Source of the DNA: Magnetococcales bacterium
GTDB taxonomy: Bacteria; Pseudomonadota; Magnetococcia; Magnetococcales; DC0425bin3
Direction of reading: 5' to 3'
DNA length: 33,936 nt
Assembly (NCBI GenBank): GCA_015229045.1
Contig: JADGCJ010000025.1
Coordinates: forward strand, 1 to 33,936
Part shown: in pieces, positions 9,241 to 16,936 of the stretch
How positions within the stretch are numbered: position 1 is the stretch's first letter
Layout: the number at the start of each line of letters is the position of its first letter
The notes under the pieces: generated by a model
Databases searched by the model: none
Seen by the model: only the letters and a program-made list of their open reading frames with translations
What the model was told of the DNA's origin: nothing
Program-made: the position numbers and the translations under genes

Positions 9241-11385
9241 ATGGACAGGGACACCCTCCTGCACATACTTGACGAGGCGTATCAGGAACAGGTGGATCTT
9301 CTGGACCTGAGCGGCCTCGATTTGCAGGAGCTGCCGGCGGAAATCGGGCGTTTTGTGCATATCCGCCGCCTGTTTCTGGCCGACAATCGCCTGACCACCC
9401 TGCCCCCCGAGATTGCGCAGTTGACCTCCCTGGAGCTGCTCGATCTGCGGCGCAACCGCATACGCCATCTGCCTGCACAGATGGCCACCCTCTCCTCTTT
9501 GTCCTATGTGTGGCTGGGCGGCAATGACCTGACCGCGCTGCCGCCGGTCATCACCGCCCTCACAAGTCTGCAACGGCTGGTTTTGCGCCATAATCGCCTG
9601 ACCACCCTGCCGCCTGAAGTCGGTGCGTTGACCAGGTTGCGGGAGTTGTCGCTTCAAGACAACCGCCTGACCTTTCTACCGGAAGAGATTGGGTTGCTGA
9701 AGGCTCTGGAGCTGTTGTTTCTCGCCGACAATGCCCTGACGAGCCTGCCGGTGTCACTGCGGGAGTTGACTGCCCTGCAACGCCTGGATCTCAGTGGCAA
9801 CCAGCTCAGGGATCTGCCAGTGGGCATGCACCGTCTGACCTCCCTGGTCCAGCTCGATCTGCGCAAAAACCCCCTGTCGGCCATCCCGGAGGCGTTGCAG
9901 GCCAAACCGGAAGATGTGGAGGCCATCCGTTCCCTTTCCCGGCAACGCGATGCCACCAACCGGATTCCCTTGCGCGAAGGGCGTCTGGTGGTACTGGGAC
10001 CACCGGGGGTGGGCAAGAGTGCCCTGATCCGTCGCTTGCGCGAAGAGCCTTTCGCCTCGGTGGAGGCACCGTCCGGAGTCTTGACGATCCGGGTCTGGCA
10101 TCTGCCCGATACCCTGACCCAGAGTGACAAAGTGGGCAGTTCCATTCGCCTGAATGTCTGGGAGTTGGCTGGTTCCGAGGCAGCGCGAGGGGTCTATCCC
10201 TGGCTGTTGGCCCCGGGCACCATGATCCTGCTGGTGGTGGAGGATCGGGGTGGGGAGGCAGCGCGGCAGATCGATCGTTGGCTGGCACTGGCGACCCGAC
10301 CCGGGGTGGAGATTCCGGTCATCGTAGCCTGTACCCGGTCTGATCAAACCCTCATGGAGCCGGAATGGGAGTTCTGGCAACAGCGCCATCCGTGCATCAG
10401 GGAAGTCGTGCCGCAAATCTCGGCCCGCACCGGTGAAGGGATGGCAGCGTTGCGACAGGCTGTTTTGCGGACGGCCCTCACCCTGGAAAGCGTTCGCGCT
10501 CTGGTACCGGAAACCTGGCAGAGGGTACGACAAAGCATCGAGGCAGAGGACACCCCGGCCTGGACCCGGGAGAGCCTGTACGCCACCTACATCGAAGCCG
10601 GCATCACGGAGAGTCATGCCCAGGAGGATTTGACGGAGATTTTATGTCGTTTGGGTCTGCTCCTGTCAGGTCGGCGGGAAAACTATGGCAGCCCCGAGTG
10701 GGGAGGGCGTCTCTTGAGTCGCCTTTTGGATGCACCGGCGGTGGTTCGGCAGGGGGGAGTCCTCGGGGCATCGGCCTTGCTTCAGCTGGCAGACGGGATC
10801 GACAAGCCCCGTTTGTTGGCCTTTCTGGAGGGGTGGGCTTGTGCCATGCCATTGGCCAATGGCGATCTTTTGGTCCCAGCCTTGTTGCCTCGAGAGACAC
10901 CTGTCGAGGCACGTTGGGAAGAGATTCCGCCGGTTTGTGAATATCACTATCCGGAGGGTGTTCCTCCCGGTCTGTTGGCTCGGATCATTGCCCGGGTCCG
11001 GGAGCAGGTGATTCCTGGACTCTGGTGGCGCAAGGGGGTGGTGTTGCAGGATGCCAACGCCACAGCCCAGGCGCGCATGGCCCTGGTTGCAGAGGGTCCA
11101 AGGCTGTCATTGGGATTGCGTGGCGAGGGAGAGGCTTGCCGGGCGTTGCTTGTGCAGTGTCATGGCGTGGTGCAGGAGATTCACCAGGACTTTCCTGCTT
11201 TGCCGGTGCATATACGCCTGCCGGTTCCGGGGGTACCGACCGTTTCGCTCGCTCTGGAGCATGTGCGGTGCCTGGCCGAACAGGGGGTTGCGACCTGTAT
11301 ACCCGAGGGATGTGTCAGTCCGGTGGTCTTGGGACCGCTGTCGACATTGGCTGGTTGGCTGGAGGGGGGGGAGGATACCGCATAG
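9241..11385 (+). CDS. Roco protein: LRR-Roc GTPase-COR
   Basis: A 714-residue cytoplasmic protein. Nine leucine-rich repeats of 23 residues span ~18-230 (pattern LxxLxLxxNxLTxLPxxIxxLTxL). A Ras-of-complex GTPase domain follows (~247-410) with P-loop GPPGVGKS (253-260). The G3 motif is WELAG instead of the usual DxxG, and G4 is TRSD instead of NKxD. A COR-like region (~420-700) includes RESLYATYIEAGI and the GLWWRKGVV motif near 594-602. Bacterial Roco proteins are the homologues of human LRRK2; they dimerise through COR and cycle GTP. The target here is unknown. There is no kinase domain and no signal peptide. The start ATG 9241 has AGGGA upstream. The gene ends just after a G8 run (11364-11371). 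Confidence 0.85.
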   Translation: MDRDTLLHILDEAYQEQVDLLDLSGLDLQELPAEIGRFVHIRRLFLADNRLTTLPPEIAQLTSLELLDLRRNRIRHLPAQMATLSSLSYVWLGGNDLTALPPVITALTSLQRLVLRHNRLTTLPPEVGALTRLRELSLQDNRLTFLPEEIGLLKALELLFLADNALTSLPVSLRELTALQRLDLSGNQLRDLPVGMHRLTSLVQLDLRKNPLSAIPEALQAKPEDVEAIRSLSRQRDATNRIPLREGRLVVLGPPGVGKSALIRRLREEPFASVEAPSGVLTIRVWHLPDTLTQSDKVGSSIRLNVWELAGSEAARGVYPWLLAPGTMILLVVEDRGGEAARQIDRWLALATRPGVEIPVIVACTRSDQTLMEPEWEFWQQRHPCIREVVPQISARTGEGMAALRQAVLRTALTLESVRALVPETWQRVRQSIEAEDTPAWTRESLYATYIEAGITESHAQEDLTEILCRLGLLLSGRRENYGSPEWGGRLLSRLLDAPAVVRQGGVLGASALLQLADGIDKPRLLAFLEGWACAMPLANGDLLVPALLPRETPVEARWEEIPPVCEYHYPEGVPPGLLARIIARVREQVIPGLWWRKGVVLQDANATAQARMALVAEGPRLSLGLRGEGEACRALLVQCHGVVQEIHQDFPALPVHIRLPVPGVPTVSLALEHVRCLAEQGVATCIPEGCVSPVVLGPLSTLAGWLEGGEDTA

Positions 11386-11437
11386 ATTTTTTTATTAATT
11401 AAAAGGGATCGGGGGCGAAACCCCGATAAAGATATTT

Positions 11438-11496
11438 TGTAACTATTCAGCACCTGGCAACGAATCGGGGTCCAGGGGGCTGGCTCCCTGGACCCC
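11438..11496 (+). repeat. Partial copy of the 151-bp repeat family (family A)
   Basis: It starts with TTGTAACTATTCAG (compare family-A end TCGTAACTATTCAG), continues GCACCTGGCAACGAATCGGG, and stops after the inner palindrome. It matches the left part of the copy at 32858 and the reverse complement of the right part of the copy at 30353-30503. Confidence 0.7.
11467..11496. terminator. Strong stem-loop between convergent Roco and rny genes
   Basis: GGGGTCCAGGG (11467-11477), an 8-nt loop and CCCTGGACCCC (11486-11496) form a perfect 11-bp stem. It lies between the 3' ends of the Roco gene and rny and belongs to the family-A repeat. It lacks a T-tract, so bidirectional termination or 3'-end protection is a guess. 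Confidence 0.4.
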
Positions 11497-11557
11497 GTTG
11501 ACGGGCCTTTGCCTAAATCAAGGCTCAAGAAACTACACATCCTGGAACGGGTTCGGT

Positions 11558-13117
11558 TCAGTGGGCAATTTCCGTCGTGCGAATCTCCCGAATCACCGTA
11601 ATTTTGATCTGTCCAGGATAGGTCATTTCGTTTTCGACCCGACCGGCGATCTCCTTGGCCAACAGCATCGACCCCTCGTCGTCCACCCGGTCGGAACCGA
11701 CGATCACCCGTACCTCCCGGCCAGCCTGGATGGCATAGGCCTTCTCGACCCCCTGGAAATCGGTGCAAATTTTTTCCAGGGCCTCAAGGCGCTTGATGTA
11801 GGTCTCGACATTTTCCCGACGCGCCCCGGGCCGGGCCGCCGATAACGCATCGGCTGCATTGGTCAAGGGGCCATAGACCGAGGTCGGTTCCACATCGAAG
11901 TGATGGGACCAGATGGCATTGCTGACGATACCGTTCTCTTTGAATTTTTTGGCCAATTGCCCGCCAATCACGGCATGCGACCCGGGGGTTTCATGATCGA
12001 CGGCCTTGCCGATGTCATGCAGCAGGCCGCAGCGCCTGGCGATATGACCATCCAGGCCAAGCTCTTCGGCCATGATGCCGGCAAAGTAGGCCACCTCGAT
12101 GGAGTGGTGCAGGACGTTCTGAGTGTAGGATGTGCGAAATTTCAGGGTTCCCAGCAGGCGGATGATCTCGGGGTGTGCCCCGTGGATGCCCGTATCGAAG
12201 ATCGCCTGCTCACCGGCTTCGCGAATTTCATTGTTGATCGACTTGCGAATCTTGCGCACCACCTCTTCGATGCGCGCCGGATGGATCCGGCCATCGGAGA
12301 CCAACTCCTCGATGGCCCGTTTGGCCACCTGCCGCCGCACCGGATCGAATCCGGAGACCACCACCGCTTCCGGGGTATCATCGATGATCAAATCGCAGCC
12401 GGTGGCCGCTTCCATGGCGCGAATGTTACGCCCCTCCCGCCCGATGATGCGACCTTTCATGTCATCGTTGGGCAGGGTCACCACGGAGACCGTATTTTCC
12501 GCGACATACTCCCCGGCATAGCGTTGAATGGCCGTGGCGATAATCTCACTGCTGCGTTTTTTGACATTGCGCCGCGTCTCTTCTTCGATCTGCTTGAGCT
12601 GTCGGGCGGACTCGCGCCGGGCATCTTCGCGAATTTCGTTGATCAACTGTGTCCGGGCATCAGCCATCGACATTTGGGACACCTCCTCCAAGCGTCGCAA
12701 GGCCGACTCCTTCAGCTCCTGGCAGCGGGCCGATTCCGAGGCCACGTTTTCCCGATCCTTCTCGACCAGGGCCAGACGCCGATCCAGGTCGGCGTCCCGC
12801 TTGTCGAGTTGTTCGATCTTGCGATCCAGCACCTCTTCGCGTTTATCCAGCCGCTTTTTTTGCTGGGCCACCTCTTTCTGGCGTTCGTTATACTCTTGTT
12901 CCAGCTCTTCTTTATGGCGCAGGCGAGCATTCTTGTCGCGCAGTTCGGCTTCGCGTTCCAGGTTGCGAACCCGTTCTTCTGCGCTCTCCTGGATCTGTCT
13001 TGTCTTCTCCTCTTGACTCTTCTGGGTCAGGAGGATGTGCCGATGCTGGCTGATCAGAAGGTACAGAGGTACTGCCGCTCCTGCCAAAAGCCCCAATATG
13101 AAAAGCAATACGTTCAT
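11558..13117 (-). CDS. rny: Ribonuclease Y
   Basis: A 519-residue endoribonuclease that initiates mRNA turnover at the membrane. An N-terminal transmembrane helix (about 3-22, [20 protein letters not shown]) is followed by a long charged coiled coil (~30-190). A KH RNA-binding domain ([12 protein letters not shown], 222-233) and an HD hydrolase domain ([13 protein letters not shown]367/D368) follow. The C-terminal domain ends [12 protein letters not shown]. Length and domain order equal the standard RNase Y. It is the last gene of the minus-strand unit coiled-coil/zapA/6S RNA/cyclo-ligase, 68 nt after the cyclo-ligase. RNase Y is best known from Firmicutes and is patchy in Proteobacteria. Confidence 0.97.
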   Translation of the reverse strand: MNVLLFILGLLAGAAVPLYLLISQHRHILLTQKSQEEKTRQIQESAEERVRNLEREAELRDKNARLRHKEELEQEYNERQKEVAQQKKRLDKREEVLDRKIEQLDKRDADLDRRLALVEKDRENVASESARCQELKESALRRLEEVSQMSMADARTQLINEIREDARRESARQLKQIEEETRRNVKKRSSEIIATAIQRYAGEYVAENTVSVVTLPNDDMKGRIIGREGRNIRAMEAATGCDLIIDDTPEAVVVSGFDPVRRQVAKRAIEELVSDGRIHPARIEEVVRKIRKSINNEIREAGEQAIFDTGIHGAHPEIIRLLGTLKFRTSYTQNVLHHSIEVAYFAGIMAEELGLDGHIARRCGLLHDIGKAVDHETPGSHAVIGGQLAKKFKENGIVSNAIWSHHFDVEPTSVYGPLTNAADALSAARPGARRENVETYIKRLEALEKICTDFQGVEKAYAIQAGREVRVIVGSDRVDDEGSMLLAKEIAGRVENEMTYPGQIKITVIREIRTTEIAH

Positions 13118-13185
13118 TGCCGAATTCCAGTTTCCACTCTTTTCCGTCGAGCCGAAGCCCGCGCCGAGAGTCAGATATCATTGTT

Positions 13186-13794
13186 TCAAAGTGGCCGGTT
13201 CAGGACGCGGGACGAGGGTGCCAAATACAAGGTCTCCCGCTCTGTCACCACAACATCCAACCGGACATCCAGGGCATCAGGGGGGATCGCTGCCACCTCC
13301 TGAAACCCATAAGCCAGCCCCACCAGGGGTGGCCGGGGAGGCGTCTCCAGGAAACGGTCAAAAAAACCGCCCCCATAGCCCAGACGTACCCCCTGCCGGT
13401 CAAACCCCACCAGGGGCAGGAACAGGAGATCCAACTCTCCCGGGCTTCCCAGGGGGGGCGTATCGGTATCCGAGACAGGCTCAGGGATACCAAAGGCCCC
13501 CTTCCGGAGGGGCATCCCTGCACGATACCACACAAAATTCATGGACCTTTTCTGTCGGTCTGTCACCGGCAGAAACACCCGTTTGTCGCATCGCCAGGCA
13601 TCGGCAAGCAGAGCCGACGGGTCAACCTCATTGTCAACAGCCACATACAAGCCGACAGACCGTGCGCCCTGGTACCAGGAAATGGCGGAGGCCCGGTCGC
13701 CTACCAGCCGACTCAAACCCGCCACTGCGTCCGGGGAGAGGCGGCGACGCAAACCGCGCAACCGCTCCCGGAGAACCAGTTTACTCTCTGCCAA
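13186..13794 (-). CDS. fau: 5-formyltetrahydrofolate cyclo-ligase
   Basis: A 202-residue protein that converts 5-formyl-THF to 5,10-methenyl-THF with ATP. The family signature is LVGFDRQGVRLGYGGGFFDR (nucleotide/folate site), with DLLFLPLVGF before it. The start is placed at TTG 13794-13792 because the region just upstream (13800-13978) folds as 6S RNA and GGGGG lies ~6 nt upstream; the outer TTG (13827) would lie inside the RNA. The zapA-6S-fau order is the classical proteobacterial arrangement (E. coli zapA-ssrS-ygfA), in which the RNA and the cyclo-ligase share a transcript. Confidence 0.92.
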   Translation of the reverse strand: MAESKLVLRERLRGLRRRLSPDAVAGLSRLVGDRASAISWYQGARSVGLYVAVDNEVDPSALLADAWRCDKRVFLPVTDRQKRSMNFVWYRAGMPLRKGAFGIPEPVSDTDTPPLGSPGELDLLFLPLVGFDRQGVRLGYGGGFFDRFLETPPRPPLVGLAYGFQEVAAIPPDALDVRLDVVVTERETLYLAPSSRVLNRPL

Positions 13795-13799
13795 GGGTA

Positions 13800-13978
13800 G
13801 ACCCCCGCCAATGCCGTGGGATTGCAACCTCTCGAACCCTATCGATCAAGTTGGATCTCCGGGTAACCGCTTCTGGCAACTCCCGGAGGGGTTGCACTCC
13901 ACGATCAGAGCAAAGATCCCAGGTTCAGAAGTATCGGCTCAGGAGGATGAAGAATCCTCACGCACACCGCAGGGGACT
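13800..13978 (-). ncRNA. ssrS: 6S RNA
   Basis: On the minus strand this spacer contains CCTGAGCCGATA, identical to the conserved 5' strand of the 6S bubble. The ends pair into a long closing stem: CCCCUGC (about 13975-13969) with GGCGGGGG (about 13809-13802), then UGC-GUG-GGAUU with AAUCC-CAC-GCA, each with one-base bulges. Inside, GAACC/GGUUC and GGAUCU/AGAUCC pair, and GCAAC...GUUGC closes a terminal hairpin. About 179 nt and the position between zapA and fau match E. coli ssrS (184 nt). 6S RNA binds sigma-70 RNA polymerase holoenzyme by mimicking an open promoter. Exact ends are not determined. Confidence 0.85.
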
Positions 13979-13984
13979 GACACT

Positions 13985-14293
13985 CTATCTCTCCTCAAGC
14001 AAGCGGTCCGCCGCAACGATCAGACGTTGCACACGGTCGACGGATTCCCTGTCCAGACTGGCACATTCGGACCCCGTGGACTGACTTTGTCTTTGCAACT
14101 GCAGGAGATTGTCGGCGATGCCCAGCGCCGCCATGATGGCGATCCGGTCGATCGACGTGCCAACAGACTGCCGCTGCATTGTCTTCATGGCCCCATCGAC
14201 GAACGAGGCCAACTCCTGAGCATACTCCTTCCCGATATCGGTCTTCAACCTGAAAACCTGACCCTGGATTCTCACCTCGACGGACTCGGACAT
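13985..14293 (-). CDS. zapA: Cell division protein ZapA
   Basis: A 102-residue protein from ATG 14293 (an upstream TTG at 14314 is less likely). It begins SESVEVRIQGQVFRLKTD, the ZapA N-terminal fold, followed by AQELASFVDGAMKTMQ and DRIAIMAALGIADNLLQLQ, then a C-terminal coiled coil. ZapA binds FtsZ and bundles protofilaments at the Z ring. It starts 24 nt after the stop of the coiled-coil gene upstream and is followed directly by 6S RNA. Confidence 0.92.
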   Translation of the reverse strand: MSESVEVRIQGQVFRLKTDIGKEYAQELASFVDGAMKTMQRQSVGTSIDRIAIMAALGIADNLLQLQRQSQSTGSECASLDRESVDRVQRLIVAADRLLEER

Positions 14294-14317
14294 GCTGCCG
14301 TGACCCTGTAGCAAGGG

Positions 14318-14830
14318 TTATGCTGACGATTCCATGGCACCCAGCCGGGTGAGCAACGCCTCGATCCGCGCGATGGTCTGACTCTTCTCTTGTTGCAGAT
14401 CGGCCACCTGCCGTCTCAGCCCTTCGACCTCACTGCTGACCCCTTGCAGGTCGGCCACCTGTCGTTTCAGCCCTTCAACTTCGCCGATGACCCCTGCCAG
14501 GTGCTGATCGCGTTCTGCCAGCTGCTGATCACGCTCCGCCAGACGCTGATCGCGTTCTGCCAGCTGCTGATCACGCTCCGCCAGACGCTGATCGCGTTCT
14601 GCCAGTTGTTGACCACGTTGCTGGAGCTGCTCCCGCAACTGGGCACTCTCCTGGCGCAGGGAACGCAGGCTTTGCGAAACGGACTCCCAGCGTTGTTCCA
14701 GGGCCGTGAGCAGATCGTGGCTGGAGGGACCGTTTCCCTCCTGCCGGGCACCCTCCCCCTGGTGTTCCTGGGGTTTATGTTCGCCCCAAAAACCGTTCTG
14801 GGTCGGAGTCTCTGTGGAGTGATCATCCAT
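14318..14830 (-). CDS. Heptad-repeat coiled-coil protein upstream of zapA
   Basis: A 170-residue soluble protein. Residues 1-38 are polar and disordered-looking. Residues ~45-165 are coiled coil, with a near-perfect seven-residue repeat (QLAERDQ / RLAERDQ, about six times), then two QVADLQ units (GLKRQVADLQ and GLRRQVADLQ). In many Proteobacteria the gene before zapA encodes a short coiled-coil protein of ZapB or DUF4164/TIGR02449 type, so a division accessory role is inferred from position only. The repeat is also visible as a 21/42-bp DNA repeat. ATG 14830 has ACGAGG 10 nt upstream. It is the first gene after the promoter at 14963-14992. Confidence 0.7.
   Translation of the reverse strand: MDDHSTETPTQNGFWGEHKPQEHQGEGARQEGNGPSSHDLLTALEQRWESVSQSLRSLRQESAQLREQLQQRGQQLAERDQRLAERDQQLAERDQRLAERDQQLAERDQHLAGVIGEVEGLKRQVADLQGVSSEVEGLRRQVADLQQEKSQTIARIEALLTRLGAMESSA
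14504..14608. repeat. 21-bp tandem repeat with 42-bp higher order
   Basis: Five 21-bp units alternate between two versions (CTGATCGCGTTCTGCCAGCTG and CTGATCACGCTCCGCCAGACG shapes), giving a 42-bp period. They encode the QLAERDQ/RLAERDQ heptads of the coiled-coil protein. Units of the same version are almost identical, which suggests recent amplification. Confidence 0.85.
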
Positions 14831-14962
14831 GTTCGGCTGCCTCGTCCTGTTTCAGTCCGCTCCAACGCTGCTGGCGTTTCCGGGCGATCTCCATCCAGAG
14901 AAGCACCGGCACCGCTCCACAACGCAACGACCGACTCGCCTTTCAACTCTTGTGCTGGCCTG

Positions 14963-14992
14963 ATTCTAGGGGGGGGGAGTCTCGGGTGTCAA
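14963..14992 (-). promoter_or_regulatory. Sigma-70-type promoter with a C9 spacer tract
   Basis: On the minus strand: TTGACA (14992-14987), an 18-bp spacer, TAGAAT (14968-14963). It lies ~130 bp before the coiled-coil gene and should drive coiled-coil/zapA/6S/fau/rny. Half of the spacer is a run of nine C (plus-strand G9 at 14969-14977). A perfect 9-bp inverted repeat (14974-14982 with 14992-15000) overlaps the spacer and the -35. Confidence 0.6.
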
Positions 14993-15145
14993 GACTCCCC
15001 GCCCGGCGGGTGCATATTTCGGGAGGGGGGAGGCAGGAAAAGTTGCGCCGCGCCCAGCATGATCGGGTCCGTACCCAATGGTGGACTCCTCTGCTTTATG
15101 AAACACGCGTCGCTCTCCTGGCAACACCACCCTTGGCCCCTTCTG

Positions 15146-15271
15146 ATACCAATTTGCAGTCGATGCGAGAACGAGGCAGCAAGGAGGAGGCGACGAGACA
15201 GTACGTGTTGGGTACGGCGAGGAGCCAACGACGCAGCCAACAAAGTTATCGCGATGAATGCACATTGGTAT
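15146..15271 (+). mobile_element. MITE-like repeat, family B, copy 1
   Basis: A 126-bp element bounded by ATACCAATTTGCAG and an inverted end (TGCACATTGGTAT). It is a near copy, in reverse orientation, of 18122-18246. It has no coding capacity. The terminal TA dinucleotides inside the ATACC/GGTAT ends could be target-site TA duplications of an IS630/Tc1-type transposase (inference). Confidence 0.7.
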
Positions 15272-15464
15272 GACACGATCTGCTCGTCCTCTCCAGGCTC
15301 TTTTCCAGTGAAAAATACCGGCAAGGGCGAGAACCTGATGGCTGCAGGCCATGTCGTGACCGGTGCCTGTTCGCAAAGTGTACCGCTCGTCATTCATTTC
15401 GTTTAATGTGCGCTGACTCGGATACCCTGAAATTCCGTGCTATCACTGAGGCCGAGATTTCGCC

Positions 15465-15493
15465 ATTGGACAAAATGGCCCATTTTGTCCAAT
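15465..15493. promoter_or_regulatory. Perfect 14-bp palindrome left of the R-M genes
   Basis: ATTGGACAAAATGG, C, CCATTTTGTCCAAT: a perfect inverted repeat with a one-base centre, 78 bp before the controller gene. A relative lies at the other edge of the island (17933-17959). It could be an operator, a transcript end, or a recombination site. Confidence 0.5.
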
Positions 15494-15570
15494 AGGAGAT
15501 CCGGCCTGTGGGGCTGCGAGGTGACACAAGGCCTGTTGACTTAATGCCGTTAGAATGATGTCGTGTGGTC

Positions 15571-15795
15571 ATGGAAAGAGAGACGGAACAGAATATCAAA
15601 AAAAGTTTCGGCAAGCGACTTAGACTTTTGCGGAAACAGAAGGGATTATCTCAGGGAACCCTTGCTCTCGCGTGTGATCTTGATCGTACCTACATAGGTG
15701 GCATTGAGCGAGGGGAACGTAACATAGGTCTCGTAAACATATACAAGATATCCATTGCCTTGGGCGTTTCCGTAAAGGAGCTGTTTGATGTCTGA
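15571..15795 (+). CDS. XRE-family controller-like protein of the R-M system
   Basis: A 74-residue single-domain helix-turn-helix protein (residues ~13-65: LRLLRKQKGLSQGTLALACD, RTYIGGIERGERNIG, ISIALGVSVKELFDV). Size, fold and position before an endonuclease gene match C (controller) proteins, which delay endonuclease synthesis by binding C-boxes. ATG 15571 is preferred over GTG 15565; there is no good Shine-Dalgarno, and a TAGAAT -10 at 15551-15556 with no -35 would give a very short leader, a layout typical of C-dependent promoters. Its stop overlaps the endonuclease start by 8 nt. Codon use is AT-richer than the flanks. Confidence 0.75.
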   Translation: MERETEQNIKKSFGKRLRLLRKQKGLSQGTLALACDLDRTYIGGIERGERNIGLVNIYKISIALGVSVKELFDV

Positions 15796-16936
15796 ATCGC
15801 ATAGGTACATGAAATTGTTGCTTGATAAATTACGCCAAATACGCGAGAGATCCGGTTTGTCGGAAGCTAAACTTGAAGAACGTTTGATTCTTGGTCCTGG
15901 ATGGGTGCGACGCTTCGAGACTGGTGAAACGACTCCAAGCATTGATATGTTATTGGCTTTCCTTCATGCATCAGACTCAAATTTAAAAGAATTAGTTATA
16001 GAATTGCCTGAATCTGGAGACAATGGAATTGAGCGTAAAATATCCGCCAAACAATCTGGGAATAACATAATAATATATTTCGTTTATGCCGATCATGATG
16101 CCCATTATACTTTAAATAATGCTTCAATAGAACAATTTGAGTTAATCATTAAAACCCTAAGAAATGGTTTGTCTCGCCTTTCTTACTCTGAGAAGAAACA
16201 AAATGAAGCAATCAAAACAGACGCGGTCGTTCGTTGTTTTCTTAAAGCGGTTCGGCTGTGGCCGCACGCCAACCCATCAGATCTCTGGTGGTTTTTGGTC
16301 TATCGAGCATATTGTGACCCATACAATCATCCAGCTCAATTCGCCAGACTCGATTTTACACAAAGTTGGAAACGAACAGGTGGATGGGCGCTTGAAGAGA
16401 TTTTAGTTCGCCACTATGGGGCCTTTTTAAAAAAACGAGGAATCAACCTTTTTATTGCTGATGGACCTACAAAAGAACAACTTATTCAACCACTATTTGT
16501 TAGTGACCGGATAGAAACAGACAAAATTGACGTAGTGCTTACAGGTGATACACCATCAGGACCTAGATTTTTTGGTGTTGTACACGTCAAAGCAAGCTTT
16601 GCTGAAAGGCGCACGGACGACGTGCCGTTGAGCAACGTCCTCACCAAAGCGGGTTTCACATCTCCGCTGTGGACCATGGATTGCAAGAGTACTCCAAGCC
16701 CGAAGCCAGTCAATCGCGGCGAACTTGGCGACACCAATGAGAGGCGAAGCGCAAAGCGCAAGGATATTGAGGACGAAGGATTCTTTACAGGGTGTTTTTC
16801 GTACAACCTTAACACACAACCAAGCTCAAAAGAACAACCATCAGAACGATGCGTTCACCTATGCAATTTCTCAAACGCAGATGATGCCTTCTCTCAGTTT
16901 ATCATCACCCGGTGGCAAAAATTTCGTTCATCTTGA
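15788..16936 (+). CDS. Type II restriction endonuclease, BsaWI-like
   Basis: A 382-residue protein from ATG 15788, with AAGGAG 7 nt upstream inside the controller gene. Residues ~10-70 form a second helix-turn-helix (KLRQIRERSGLSEAKLEERL, GWVRRFETGETTPSIDMLL). The C-terminal nuclease part has D248 (KIDVVL), a ~20-residue hairpin and VHVKASFAERRTDDVPLS (K268), then SPLWTMDCKSTPSPKPVNRGELG. The HVKASFAERRTDD block is the signature I associate with the BsaWI/CCGG-cutting PD-(D/E)XK enzymes (WCCGGW for BsaWI); the exact site here is inferred. Its 3' end overlaps the convergent methyltransferase gene by 32 bp. Confidence 0.75.
   Translation: MSESHRYMKLLLDKLRQIRERSGLSEAKLEERLILGPGWVRRFETGETTPSIDMLLAFLHASDSNLKELVIELPESGDNGIERKISAKQSGNNIIIYFVYADHDAHYTLNNASIEQFELIIKTLRNGLSRLSYSEKKQNEAIKTDAVVRCFLKAVRLWPHANPSDLWWFLVYRAYCDPYNHPAQFARLDFTQSWKRTGGWALEEILVRHYGAFLKKRGINLFIADGPTKEQLIQPLFVSDRIETDKIDVVLTGDTPSGPRFFGVVHVKASFAERRTDDVPLSNVLTKAGFTSPLWTMDCKSTPSPKPVNRGELGDTNERRSAKRKDIEDEGFFTGCFSYNLNTQPSSKEQPSERCVHLCNFSNADDAFSQFIITRWQKFRSS

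Noticed and set aside
13825..13860. tRNA-like TTCGA loop in the zapA-fau spacer
   Set aside because: No cloverleaf can be drawn; the pairing fits 6S RNA.
14966..15397. Small open frames around the family-B repeat
   Set aside because: Similar frames appear in the other family-B copy because the repeat itself is shared; no start signals or known domains.
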